Below, in pieces: positions 17,932 to 26,150 of a stretch of 64,000 bases of DNA. The first letter of the stretch is position 1. Each line of letters begins with the position of its first letter. Both the position numbers and the translations under genes were made by a program. The notes beneath the pieces are model-generated. The model did no database searches. It was not told the DNA's origin and saw only the letters and a list, made by a program, of their open reading frames with translations. Source of the stretch: Nostoc sp. CENA543 (GTDB taxonomy: Bacteria > Cyanobacteriota > Cyanobacteriia > Cyanobacteriales > Nostocaceae); contig NZ_CP023278.1 in the NCBI RefSeq assembly GCF_002896875.1, positions 682,001-746,000 on the forward strand. The letters are read 5' to 3'.

Positions 17932-19431
17932 ATGTCTCCCCAATCCCCCATCATCATTATCGGTAGCGGTATCGGCGGTTTATGCGCTGCGGGTTTGTTG
18001 GCGCGTTATGGTAAACAGGTGATTGTATGTGAAAGTCATACAATGGCGGGTGGTGCTGCTCATAGTTTTAAACGGCGCGGTTTTGAATTTGATTCTGGCC
18101 CCTCCTTTTATTGCGGTTTAACTGGTAAAGACAGTTTAAATCCCGTCAAACAGGTGCTTGATGCTTTAGGTGAATCCATCCAAGTTATACCCTATGATCC
18201 TTTAGGTCACTACCACTTTCCCGAAGCCAGTCTTGCAGTCTACAGCAATCTTGCACAATATCATCAAGAGCTACATAAAATTACACCCCAAGGTGCAAAG
18301 GAATTCCAACAATTTGAGCAACGCCTTTTAGGACTCTATGAGGCGATGAAAGGTATACCTACTTTGGCATTGCGCTCAGATTGGCAGGTGATTTTAGTAT
18401 TATTACAACGTTATTTGCCATCCTTGGCGAAAATGTTACCTTACTTATCCCTGGTGCAGTCTTCTGTAGGCAATGTTATGGATGCTACAGTCAAAGACCC
18501 CTGGGTACGGCGACTGATTGATTTAGAGTGTTTCTTACTTTCTGGCTTAAAAGCCCACGGCACAATTGCACCTGAAGTAGCATTTATGTTGGGTGAACGT
18601 TCCCGTGGGGTGGAGTATCCTGTGGGGGGGAGTGCTGCAATTGTTGATGCTTTGGTGCGGGGGTTGGAAAAATGGGGTGGGAAGTTGCGTTTAGGCTGTC
18701 ACGTTGAGCAAATTTTGGTAGAGTCTGGCAAAGTTACGGGTGTGCGGTTACGCAATGGTGAAGTTTTGCCAGCAGCAATTGTGATTTCTAATGCCACCCT
18801 TTGGGATACCTATAACAATTTACTGCGTCCTGAAGATTTGCCTGCGGCTTATCGTGAAAGTGCTTTAAAGACTCCAGCCGTTGAGAGTTTTATGCACTTG
18901 CACTTAGGTATCCGCGCCGATGGGTTAGATAATTTAACTGGACATCATGTGGTAGTCCATGATTCTAGTCAAGATATCACCACACCAGGTAATACTTGCA
19001 TGATTTCGATTCCCAGTGTGTGGGATAAAAATTTAGCCCCAGAGGGACATCATGTGGTTCATGCTTACACCCTCGAACCCTACGCTGGCTGGGAACGCAA
19101 TGATGAGTATGAAGCGAAGAAACGAGAAAAAGCCCAAAATTTATACCGTTCCTTAGAGCGTATTATCCCTGATATTCGTGAACGTGTGGTATTAGAACTC
19201 ATCGGTACACCGTTAACCCATGCTCATTATCTCCGAAGATATCAGGGAACTTATGGCCCGGCGATCGCAGCAGGTAAAGGGTTATTTCCTAGCACACACA
19301 CGCCTATCCAGGGTTTATATCGTGTGGGTGATAGCACCCTACCAGGAATCGGCGTGCCGGCTGTCGCTGCTTCTGGGATTTTGTGCGCCAATAGTTTAGT
19401 AAATTTGGGGCAAATGACGGAGTTATTGTAA
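17932..19431 (+). CDS. CRTISO/phytoene-desaturase family FAD-dependent oxidoreductase
   Basis: A 499-residue flavoprotein with an N-terminal dinucleotide-binding motif IIIIGSGIGGLCAAGLLARYG and FAD-contact segments FEFDSGPSFYCGLTG, GGSAAIVDALVRGLEKWGG and the C-terminal YRVGDSTLPGIGVPAVAASG. Layout and length fit the carotenoid isomerase/desaturase superfamily (CrtH, CrtI, CrtO). Family members isomerise or desaturate carotenes at the membrane. I cannot tell whether this is CrtH itself, which converts poly-cis lycopene to the all-trans form, or a paralogue. It stands alone; an STRR and a C-rich tract precede the ATG. Confidence 0.8.
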   Translation: MSPQSPIIIIGSGIGGLCAAGLLARYGKQVIVCESHTMAGGAAHSFKRRGFEFDSGPSFYCGLTGKDSLNPVKQVLDALGESIQVIPYDPLGHYHFPEASLAVYSNLAQYHQELHKITPQGAKEFQQFEQRLLGLYEAMKGIPTLALRSDWQVILVLLQRYLPSLAKMLPYLSLVQSSVGNVMDATVKDPWVRRLIDLECFLLSGLKAHGTIAPEVAFMLGERSRGVEYPVGGSAAIVDALVRGLEKWGGKLRLGCHVEQILVESGKVTGVRLRNGEVLPAAIVISNATLWDTYNNLLRPEDLPAAYRESALKTPAVESFMHLHLGIRADGLDNLTGHHVVVHDSSQDITTPGNTCMISIPSVWDKNLAPEGHHVVHAYTLEPYAGWERNDEYEAKKREKAQNLYRSLERIIPDIRERVVLELIGTPLTHAHYLRRYQGTYGPAIAAGKGLFPSTHTPIQGLYRVGDSTLPGIGVPAVAASGILCANSLVNLGQMTELL

Positions 19432-19619
19432 TTGGTAATTAACTTGTCCTTGCTACCACACAACTTAGTTTTGTGACCAAACAATTCGTATTCGCAACAA
19501 TTCTATATCTTTGACTTGCTCACTCACTTACTCTACAACAAAGTTAGAGTCTCAGGGAAATCAGGCAAAAATACTATAATTTATCCTAAGCGTGATTTAT
19601 CCTACTCCTAAGCGCGAAA

Positions 19620-21056
19620 ATGACAGAAGTATCTTTAAAGCTTTTCTTTTCTTACTCACACAAAGATGAATCTCTACGGGATGAATTAGCCGACCACCTT
19701 GCTACATTGAAAAGAGAGGGTGTAATATCAAGGTGGCATGACCGCAAGATACTACCTGGACAAGAGCGGGATCACCAGATTAACGATAATTTAAATACAG
19801 CTGATATCATTCTGTTGCTAGTCAGTTCAAACTTTCTGGCTTCCGATTATTGTTGGGATGTGGAAGTTAAAAGGGCAATAGAACGCCATAATGCAGGAGA
19901 AGCTTGTGTAATTCCGGTGATTTTACGTCCTGTTGACTGGAAAGGCACGCCATTTGCTAAACTGCAAGCTTTACCAAAGAATGCTGAACCCATTGTATCC
20001 AGAAATTGGCATACTACAGATGAAGCTTTTATGGATGTAGCAAAAGGTATTCGTGCGGCTGTTGAAAAACTCAAACAGGAAAGAGAAGAACGCCAACAAA
20101 AATTGCAACGCCAACGAGAACAAGAAGCTGAAAGACTGCGACAGCAGGAAACCGCAAGGTTACAAAAACAACACGAACAAGAAAAAGTTGAAAGACTGCA
20201 ACGAGAACAAGAAGCCGAGAGACTAAGACAGCAAAGGGAAGCAGAACAACAAGAGGCTTACGCAAATAATTTAAGACTTTACGAGCAGGAATTTTCTAAA
20301 GCAGTTTATTTGAGTAACCCAATCAGTGAATATGTTCGCAATGGGCTAAAACAATTTCAGCAGTCTTTAAATCTCAGAGATGAAGATGTAAGACGAGTTG
20401 AAAAAACAATTTTAGCTCCACTAGAAGAAGTTGAGAGAATAAGGAAACAACAAGAAGCAGAAAAGCTGCAACGCGGACAAGAAGAAGCAGAGAGAATAAG
20501 GAAACAACAGGAAGCTGAGAGGCTAAAACGGCAACAAGAAGAAGCTGAAAGGCGGTTACAGGAAACTGATGATCTGAGTTCTGATAAAGGTGTAGACTAT
20601 AGACGGTTGCGTGATTTACTTAAAGCTGGAGACTGGAAAAAAGCAGATCGAGAAACTCTGCAAGTGATGCTAAAAGTTGCAGGTAGAGAAAAAGAAGGCT
20701 GGCTTGATATCGATTCAATTACAAAATTTCCCTGCACTGACTTACGCACTATTGACCAACTGTGGGCAAAATACAGCAATGGACGCTTTGGATTTAGTGT
20801 ACAAAAACGTATCTGGGACAGTGTTGGAGGCCATCTTCAAACTGATTATGAGACTTGGTGCAAGTTCGGCGATCACGTGGGCTGGTATAAGAAGGAGTTT
20901 ATGATTTTTGGGGATTCTATTTTGAAAAGTTATGATGATCTGACATTCAATGTCAAAGCTCCCGAAGGGCATCTACCCGCCAGGTGTGGGATGGAGGGGG
21001 TTTGGCAATTTGGGTGGCGTTTTTGGGTCTCTCTTCTCTCGCGTCGAGACTTGTAA
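19620..21056 (+). CDS. TIR domain/coiled-coil/GUN4 domain protein
   Basis: A 478-residue protein. Residues 1-150 form a TIR domain (LKLFFSYSHKDE, SRWHDRKILPG, ADIILLLVSSNFLASDYCWD) with candidate catalytic Glu82. Residues about 150-230 are a charged Arg/Glu/Gln coiled coil. Residues 232-285 are a helical module (LYEQEFSKAV...LNLRDEDVRRVEKTI), then a second coiled coil to about 335. The C-terminus (about 336-478) is a complete GUN4 domain (VDYRRLRDLLKAGDWKKAD, GRFGFSVQKRIW, LPARCGMEG). GUN4 binds porphyrins such as Mg-protoporphyrin IX; bacterial TIRs often cleave NAD+ or make nucleotide signals. The combination suggests tetrapyrrole-sensing TIR signalling, which is inference. There is no close operon partner. 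Confidence 0.87.
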   Translation: MTEVSLKLFFSYSHKDESLRDELADHLATLKREGVISRWHDRKILPGQERDHQINDNLNTADIILLLVSSNFLASDYCWDVEVKRAIERHNAGEACVIPVILRPVDWKGTPFAKLQALPKNAEPIVSRNWHTTDEAFMDVAKGIRAAVEKLKQEREERQQKLQRQREQEAERLRQQETARLQKQHEQEKVERLQREQEAERLRQQREAEQQEAYANNLRLYEQEFSKAVYLSNPISEYVRNGLKQFQQSLNLRDEDVRRVEKTILAPLEEVERIRKQQEAEKLQRGQEEAERIRKQQEAERLKRQQEEAERRLQETDDLSSDKGVDYRRLRDLLKAGDWKKADRETLQVMLKVAGREKEGWLDIDSITKFPCTDLRTIDQLWAKYSNGRFGFSVQKRIWDSVGGHLQTDYETWCKFGDHVGWYKKEFMIFGDSILKSYDDLTFNVKAPEGHLPARCGMEGVWQFGWRFWVSLLSRRDL

Positions 21057-21295
21057 AGTCTAACACATAAAGCTTACACAAAATGGTAACGATTTATAAA
21101 TAGGTCATTTCCCACGAAGTCTTGCTGGTTCTACGTTGCCGTTACCTGGTACTGTTCCTTCTGCCCTTTTTCCCGTTCCTCTGGTTTTTCTTGTAGTGTG
21201 CTGCCAGCAACCTGTGGGTGATAACAATTAGCTAGGATAATGCTCAAGAAAATCTAAAATATAAGGAATGAGCATTATTATTAAAAACTAATTAA

Positions 21296-22204
21296 ATGAC
21301 GCGATTTATTCATGATCAATTTTCCAAAGATTATTTAGAAGAATTACTAAAACCATTCGGAAAAGTTCAAGCACCAAGTCGAGTAGCAGCAGAAGTCAGA
21401 GAAATAGATGTATTATTTTCTCCCTTCACTACACAAACAGCCAACATAGAAACATTAGGATTATTAGGAAAAATGGCAACCACCGCCGCCATTTTTGAAC
21501 CATTTCGTAACCCAGCAACCAAAGAAGAAATCACAGATTGTCTATTGAAGCTATTAGAAGTCAGAAACGCCATTCAAAGAGAAGCCAACCGCAATAAAAC
21601 CTCAATCCCAACCGCAGAAATTCCCCAATTATGGGTTCTGACTCCCACCGCATCAGAGGCGATAATTTCCGGCTTTGGTGCAACCTTTAAATCAGACTGG
21701 GTAGAGGGAGTTTACTTTTTACCTGAATATTTGCGGACAGCTATAGTGGTCATTCATCAGCTACCATCCACTCAAGAAACACTATGGCTGAGAATACTAG
21801 GGCGTGGTAGAGTACAGCAACAAGCGGTTGATGAATTGACAGCACTTCCAGCCAATCACCCCTTTGTGGAAGTGACGTTAGAATTACTCTATAGCCTGCA
21901 ACAAAATTTGCGAATCAATCAGAATATAGAAATAGATGATCGGGAGTTAGTGATGAGATTAGCACCACTGTATCAAGAAGATAGGGCGCGAGCTATCCAG
22001 GAAGGAGAACAAAAAGGAGAACAAAAGGTAATTCTGCGCCAGTTAAATCGTCGGTTTGGAGACATTGACTTGTCTTTAATTGAGCAAATTAAAGGATTAT
22101 CTACTGAAAAATTAGAAGCTTTGGCAGAACAATTGTTAGATTTTAATGAGGTTGCAGATTTAGCGACTTGGTTACAGCAACAACAGGAAAGTCAAAATCA
22201 GTAA
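21296..22204 (+). CDS. DUF4351/Rpn-type PD-(D/E)XK protein
   Basis: A 302-residue protein. The N-terminal two thirds begin FIHDQFSKDYLEELLKPFG with REIDVLFSPF, as in Rpn/transposase-like nuclease relatives. The C-terminal 60 residues (LRQLNRRFGDIDLSLIEQIK, LSTEKLEALAEQLLDF) are a DUF4351 domain, preceded by a short GEQKGEQK hinge. Such proteins are multicopy in cyanobacteria. The PD-(D/E)XK fold suggests a nuclease, but I cannot point to a full catalytic set here (D at REIDVLF is a candidate). It lies 239 bases after the TIR-GUN4 gene with no sign of coupling. Confidence 0.75.
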   Translation: MTRFIHDQFSKDYLEELLKPFGKVQAPSRVAAEVREIDVLFSPFTTQTANIETLGLLGKMATTAAIFEPFRNPATKEEITDCLLKLLEVRNAIQREANRNKTSIPTAEIPQLWVLTPTASEAIISGFGATFKSDWVEGVYFLPEYLRTAIVVIHQLPSTQETLWLRILGRGRVQQQAVDELTALPANHPFVEVTLELLYSLQQNLRINQNIEIDDRELVMRLAPLYQEDRARAIQEGEQKGEQKVILRQLNRRFGDIDLSLIEQIKGLSTEKLEALAEQLLDFNEVADLATWLQQQQESQNQ

Positions 22205-22386
22205 ATTAGTTACATAGTATAGGACGCTAAAATAGCATCAGTTTGATTACCTCTACCCAACCCCTCTCTCTTGAAAAGTTCTGATCGGAGGAAACCTCCG
22301 CTCAGACTTTTCGCTCCGACGCGGAGAGGGGCTTAAATATCCTTAAAGGTGAATGAAAAATTAAGTAAGTCATGCAGAATTTAACT

Positions 22387-23028
22387 TTATACTTCCAGTT
22401 GACAAATTGCTTTAAAAACTTGCAGCAACTCAACTGCACGGGGTGATTCCATTAAATTTAATAATGGCATCATTTGATAAATAGGCGGATTACCTTGTTG
22501 AATATAAACAAACTGATAAAGTCTACCGTTAGTTATTAATCCCCAAACTGATTGTTGATTATCTAGACCTCTATAAGCATAGGTTAATAATTGCGATAAA
22601 CCTGTTGATACATCAATTTGACTATTTTTTGATTCAACAATTAATACCCAAAAATATGCTTGAGGTTTTGTGTGTTTAACTTTGTTAATAGCTAAAATAT
22701 CAAATCTGCCTTTAATTGTGATATCTTCGTCTTCTACTTCAATATCAGCAATATTTTCTTCTAAACGAATCTCAATAGGATATTGATAAAAGCCAGCTAA
22801 CCTGAGTAATGGAGCAACTACAAGCAATTTGACTTGTCCTTCAGACAATTTTCCTGATATTAGATAGCGTCGAAAGTCATCTCTAATTTGAAAAAGTTCT
22901 TGCTGTTCTGCTTCTGTGATAGGCTTTAAAGATAGTAAGTTAGAAAACGCATCATTATATTGTTCTTGAAATCCAAATAGACGCTGAACTTCTTCTAGGG
23001 ATAAATTACGAGCATTCAGAATCGTCAT
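22387..23028 (-). CDS. HsdR_N-like PD-(D/E)XK nuclease-fold protein
   Basis: A 213-residue protein with a recognisable PD-(D/E)XK core: FDILAI (Asp), FWVLIVESKNSQIDVS (Glu-x-Lys) and a following Gln-rich helix (GLSQLLTYAYRGL). This resembles the nuclease domain of type I restriction R subunits, but the helicase part is absent. Such stand-alone proteins are common in cyanobacteria and often called restriction endonuclease subunit R. I start it at the ATG at 23028; an upstream ATG at 23115 would translate the dispersed acgcagagacgcagag repeat. Biological role unknown. Confidence 0.75.
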   Translation of the reverse strand: MTILNARNLSLEEVQRLFGFQEQYNDAFSNLLSLKPITEAEQQELFQIRDDFRRYLISGKLSEGQVKLLVVAPLLRLAGFYQYPIEIRLEENIADIEVEDEDITIKGRFDILAINKVKHTKPQAYFWVLIVESKNSQIDVSTGLSQLLTYAYRGLDNQQSVWGLITNGRLYQFVYIQQGNPPIYQMMPLLNLMESPRAVELLQVFKAICQLEV

Positions 23029-23269
23029 AGGTTTTTGTATAATTGTAGCGATTTTTTCCACGCAGAAGCGCAGAGACGCAGAGAGTGTGAGGAGTTTGAG
23101 GTTTTGAAGTCTCAAACTCTTCTTAATGCCTAAGTAAGTCGGTGAGAAAAAACCTAACTACCTTAAGAAATGTAAACTAGGCTCAAATCCTCTTTCCCCC
23201 TGCTCCCTGCCCCCTTGCCCCCTGCCTAATCAGAACTACAAATATTTACCCTGTTCTACTTATGTGTTT

Positions 23270-24340
23270 TTAGCTTTCTACTACTTCACGCACTAAGGAA
23301 GCTAGTTTATCTGCACTATCAGGAACTGCGATCGCTTTCGCATTCTCTGCCATTTTCCTTAACTCGTCTGGTGATTGCAATAAATTTAAAACTTGAGTTT
23401 GCAATAGTTCTGCTGTTAACTCTGATTGTTGAAAATTTAAGGCTGCACCAGCTTGAGTAAATACTGCGGAATTACATGATTGATGGTCTTCGGCGGCAAA
23501 GGGATAGGGTATTAATATCGCTGGTGTTCCACATACAGCTAATTCTGTTAAACTACCCGCACCGGAACGGCTAATGGCTAAACTTGCACGTTGCAATAGT
23601 GCTGCCATGTTGTCATAAAAAGGTAATTCTATATACTGGGGATGTTTTAATGTTCCCACATCGGGATCGCGATCGCCTGTTAAATGTACGACATACGCAC
23701 CAGCATTAAACCAGGCTGGCGCAGATTCGCGCACTAGTTTATTGACTGCGACTGCACCTTGGCTACCACCAAAAACGACGATTACAGGAACATTTTCAGG
23801 GATAGCTAAATCTAGTTGGACACTGCTAGTATCGAGGAATTGGGAACGAACGGGAGTACCAACAGTGACATTTTTGGCACGGGGTAAATACTTAGTAGCT
23901 ACGTCAAATCCTAAAGCTACCACACTACACCAAGGGCCGAAAAACCGTGTTACCTTACCGGGTAAAGCGTTAGATTCATGAAAAACTACAGGTAAACCCA
24001 AAGAACGCGCCGCAATTACTGCTGGCCCAGCAATGTATCCGCCAGTGGTAAAAACTCCTTGAAATCTCCCTTGTTTGAGGAGTCGCCTGACTTGGAAAAT
24101 TGCACTAATCAGTTTACCCAAGGTGAGTAAAGAAGCAATGCTTAACCCTTGCTGAAACCCTTCAACTGCAATAGTATGCAAAAGATACTTTTGCGGGACA
24201 AGCTGGGTTTCTAACCGGTTGGGGACACCTAGCCATTCAATCTCATATTCTGGTAATTTATCAGCCAATGCGATCGCCGGAAACAAGTGTCCACCAGTCC
24301 CACTGGCAGCTATTAGTAATTTTATGGGTGCGTTTGTCAT
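23270..24340 (-). CDS. murG: UDP-N-acetylglucosamine--undecaprenyl-PP-MurNAc-pentapeptide transferase MurG
   Basis: A 356-residue GT28 glycosyltransferase. The N-terminal ASGTGGHLFPAIALA motif is the lipid I/phosphate-binding G-loop; FGGSQGAVAVN, RSGAGSLTELAVCGTPAILIPYP and AAEDHQ are the UDP-GlcNAc-binding motifs of the C-terminal lobe. It adds GlcNAc to lipid I to make lipid II on the inner face of the plasma membrane. Length is normal. It stands alone, outside a dcw cluster, as is usual in cyanobacteria, and is divergent from the NTF2-like gene across 84 bases. Confidence 0.97.
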   Translation of the reverse strand: MTNAPIKLLIAASGTGGHLFPAIALADKLPEYEIEWLGVPNRLETQLVPQKYLLHTIAVEGFQQGLSIASLLTLGKLISAIFQVRRLLKQGRFQGVFTTGGYIAGPAVIAARSLGLPVVFHESNALPGKVTRFFGPWCSVVALGFDVATKYLPRAKNVTVGTPVRSQFLDTSSVQLDLAIPENVPVIVVFGGSQGAVAVNKLVRESAPAWFNAGAYVVHLTGDRDPDVGTLKHPQYIELPFYDNMAALLQRASLAISRSGAGSLTELAVCGTPAILIPYPFAAEDHQSCNSAVFTQAGAALNFQQSELTAELLQTQVLNLLQSPDELRKMAENAKAIAVPDSADKLASLVREVVES

Positions 24341-24424
24341 TCAAACTCTACCATTTAGTGCCTAGCTTAACTAAGATAAAACAATTTCCTCACCTTCTCT
24401 ACTACAATCAGTAAACTCTTACCC

Positions 24425-25255
24425 ATGAACAAGACAATTTTATTTTTACTAAAACGCCAAAACCGCCTCTCTACGGCTATTGCATTGATTTTGTCTATCT
24501 GCTCGTTTGGTATAGTTAATCATTGGCAATACGCACGAGCCGTAGAAGTTGCCCAAAGTAATAATACTCAAAACGCACCCGCAGCCGTTACAAATCTTTT
24601 GGCGCAAATTGATGCTGCTGCTAGTAAAGGTGATGCTAAAGCCGTACTGCAATATTACAGTCCCAGTTTTGTGCATAGTGATGGTTTAACCCGCCAAACA
24701 ATGGAAAAAGCTTTGGTGACATTCTGGAAACGCCATCCCAATGTCCGCTACAGCACACAAGTACAGTCTTGGAAATCTGAAGGTAATGCCATCGTTGCCG
24801 AAACTGTTACTAATATCTCAGCTTCACCCTCAGCCAGCAACAGTAATTTGGCATTGAACTCTACCATCAGATCCCGTCAGCGCATCGTAGGTGGTGCAAT
24901 TACACGCCAAGATATTGTCTCAGAACGAACTGTACTTACATCCGGTAACAAACCGCCCCAAGTAGATGTGAAATTACCCCAGCAAGTCAAAGTCGGGCAG
25001 CAGTATAATTTTGATGCGATCGTCGAAGAACCTTTGGGAGATGATTTACTCTTAGGTGCAGCATTAGAAGAACCCATTCAAGCCTCAAAGTATCTCAACC
25101 CCACAAATGTAGATTTACAACTACTCAATTCTGGTGGTTTATTTAAAATTGGACGCGCCCCCGCTACCCCCGGTAGTCGCTGGATTTCTGCCGTAATCAT
25201 GCGTGGTAACGGCATGACGGTAGTTACTCAGCGTTTGCAGGTGGTGAGGAAGTAA
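24425..25255 (+). CDS. Secreted NTF2/SnoaL-like protein
   Basis: A 276-residue protein with an N-terminal basic stretch and hydrophobic helix (STAIALILSICSFGIVNHW), probably a signal peptide ending near AVEVAQS. Residues about 55-150 (LLAQIDAAASKGDAKAVLQY...MEKALVTFWKRHPN) look like an NTF2/SnoaL alpha-beta cone. The C-terminal half (VDVKLPQQVKVGQQYNFDAIVEE...) is beta-rich, like an Ig-like or carrier domain. Probably periplasmic. Function unknown. The GC-rich heptamer repeat starts only a few bases after its stop. Confidence 0.65.
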   Translation: MNKTILFLLKRQNRLSTAIALILSICSFGIVNHWQYARAVEVAQSNNTQNAPAAVTNLLAQIDAAASKGDAKAVLQYYSPSFVHSDGLTRQTMEKALVTFWKRHPNVRYSTQVQSWKSEGNAIVAETVTNISASPSASNSNLALNSTIRSRQRIVGGAITRQDIVSERTVLTSGNKPPQVDVKLPQQVKVGQQYNFDAIVEEPLGDDLLLGAALEEPIQASKYLNPTNVDLQLLNSGGLFKIGRAPATPGSRWISAVIMRGNGMTVVTQRLQVVRK

Positions 25256-25261
25256 GGCAGA

Positions 25262-25388
25262 AGGCAGGGGGGCAGGGGGCAGGGGGCAGGGGGCAGGGGG
25301 CAGGGGGCAGGGGGAGACAAGGAAGAAAAACTATTGACTAATGACTATTGACTAATGACTATTGACTAATGACCATTGACTAATGACT
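25262..25388. repeat. Two STRR blocks upstream of and into the SDR start
   Basis: GGGGGCA is repeated about six times (25262-25313), then the 14-mer TATTGACTAATGAC is repeated three to four times (about 25333-25388). The last unit supplies the start codon of the SDR gene, and each unit contains the same ATGAC. The layout mirrors the MlaF start at 17776. Confidence 0.93.
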
Positions 25389-26150
25389 CTCACCAATCAA
25401 ATTGTTTTAATTACTGGCGCAAGTAGTGGTATCGGTGCGGCTTGCGCTAGGGTTTTTGCGGCGGCGGGTTCAAGGTTGATTTTGGCGGCGCGGCGGTTGG
25501 ATAAGTTACGGCAGCTTGGGGAGGGGTTAAATCTTGCGCCTGAGCGAGTTCACTTTATACAACTGGATGTGCGCGATCGCTTGGCTGTAGAATCGGCTAT
25601 ATCAACCTTACCGCCAGCATGGTCAGATATTGATATCCTGGTTAATAATGCGGGTTTAAGTCGCGGTTTGGATAAGCTGCATGAGGGCGATTTCCAAGAC
25701 TGGGAAGAAATGATTGATACCAATATTAAGGGTTTATTGTACCTTACTCGTTATGTTGTACCAGGAATGGTGACGCGCGATCGCGGTCATGTGATTAATA
25801 TTGGTTCTATTGCTGGACATCAGACTTATCCTGGTGGTAATGTCTACTGTTCTACTAAGGCGGCGGTGAAGGCGATTTCTGAAGGTTTAAAACAAGACCT
25901 TTTAGGGACGCGTATTCGTGTGACTTCTGTTGATCCTGGGATGGTGGAAACAGATTTTAGTAATGTGCGGTTTCACGGGGATGAGGAACGCGCTAATAAG
26001 GTTTACCAAGGCGTAACACCACTCACAGCCGATGATGTGGCGGATGTGGTCTTTTTTTGTGCGACGCGATCGCCTCATGTCAATATTAATGAAGTGATTA
26101 TGATGCCCGTAGACCAAGCTAGTGCTACTTTAGTTCACCGTAGAACATAA
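25383..26150 (+). CDS. SDR family NAD(P)-dependent oxidoreductase (YdfG-like)
   Basis: A 255-residue classical short-chain dehydrogenase. Visible: the TGxxxGxG cofactor motif as ITGASSGIGAACARV, NNAG as LVNNAGLSRG, catalytic Ser in INIGSIAGHQTYPGG, and the YxxxK pair as YCSTKAAVKA. Basic residues after strand 2 (AARRLDKLRQL) suggest NADP(H). Closest in style to YdfG-type 3-hydroxy acid/serine dehydrogenases; the substrate is not decided by the sequence. The 3' end overlaps the convergent CruP gene by 16 bases. Confidence 0.87.
   Translation: MTLTNQIVLITGASSGIGAACARVFAAAGSRLILAARRLDKLRQLGEGLNLAPERVHFIQLDVRDRLAVESAISTLPPAWSDIDILVNNAGLSRGLDKLHEGDFQDWEEMIDTNIKGLLYLTRYVVPGMVTRDRGHVINIGSIAGHQTYPGGNVYCSTKAAVKAISEGLKQDLLGTRIRVTSVDPGMVETDFSNVRFHGDEERANKVYQGVTPLTADDVADVVFFCATRSPHVNINEVIMMPVDQASATLVHRRT

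Noticed and set aside
20071-20265. Minus-strand frame within the TIR-GUN4 gene
   Set aside because: It is the complement of the coiled-coil codons and has strongly biased composition (Val, Leu, Phe).
22205-22386. Palindromic ctctccgcgtcgg-like stretch as a possible terminator or RNA gene
   Set aside because: It matches the general gagaggggctt/cccctctc type of dispersed intergenic repeat and has no clear T-run after the stem.
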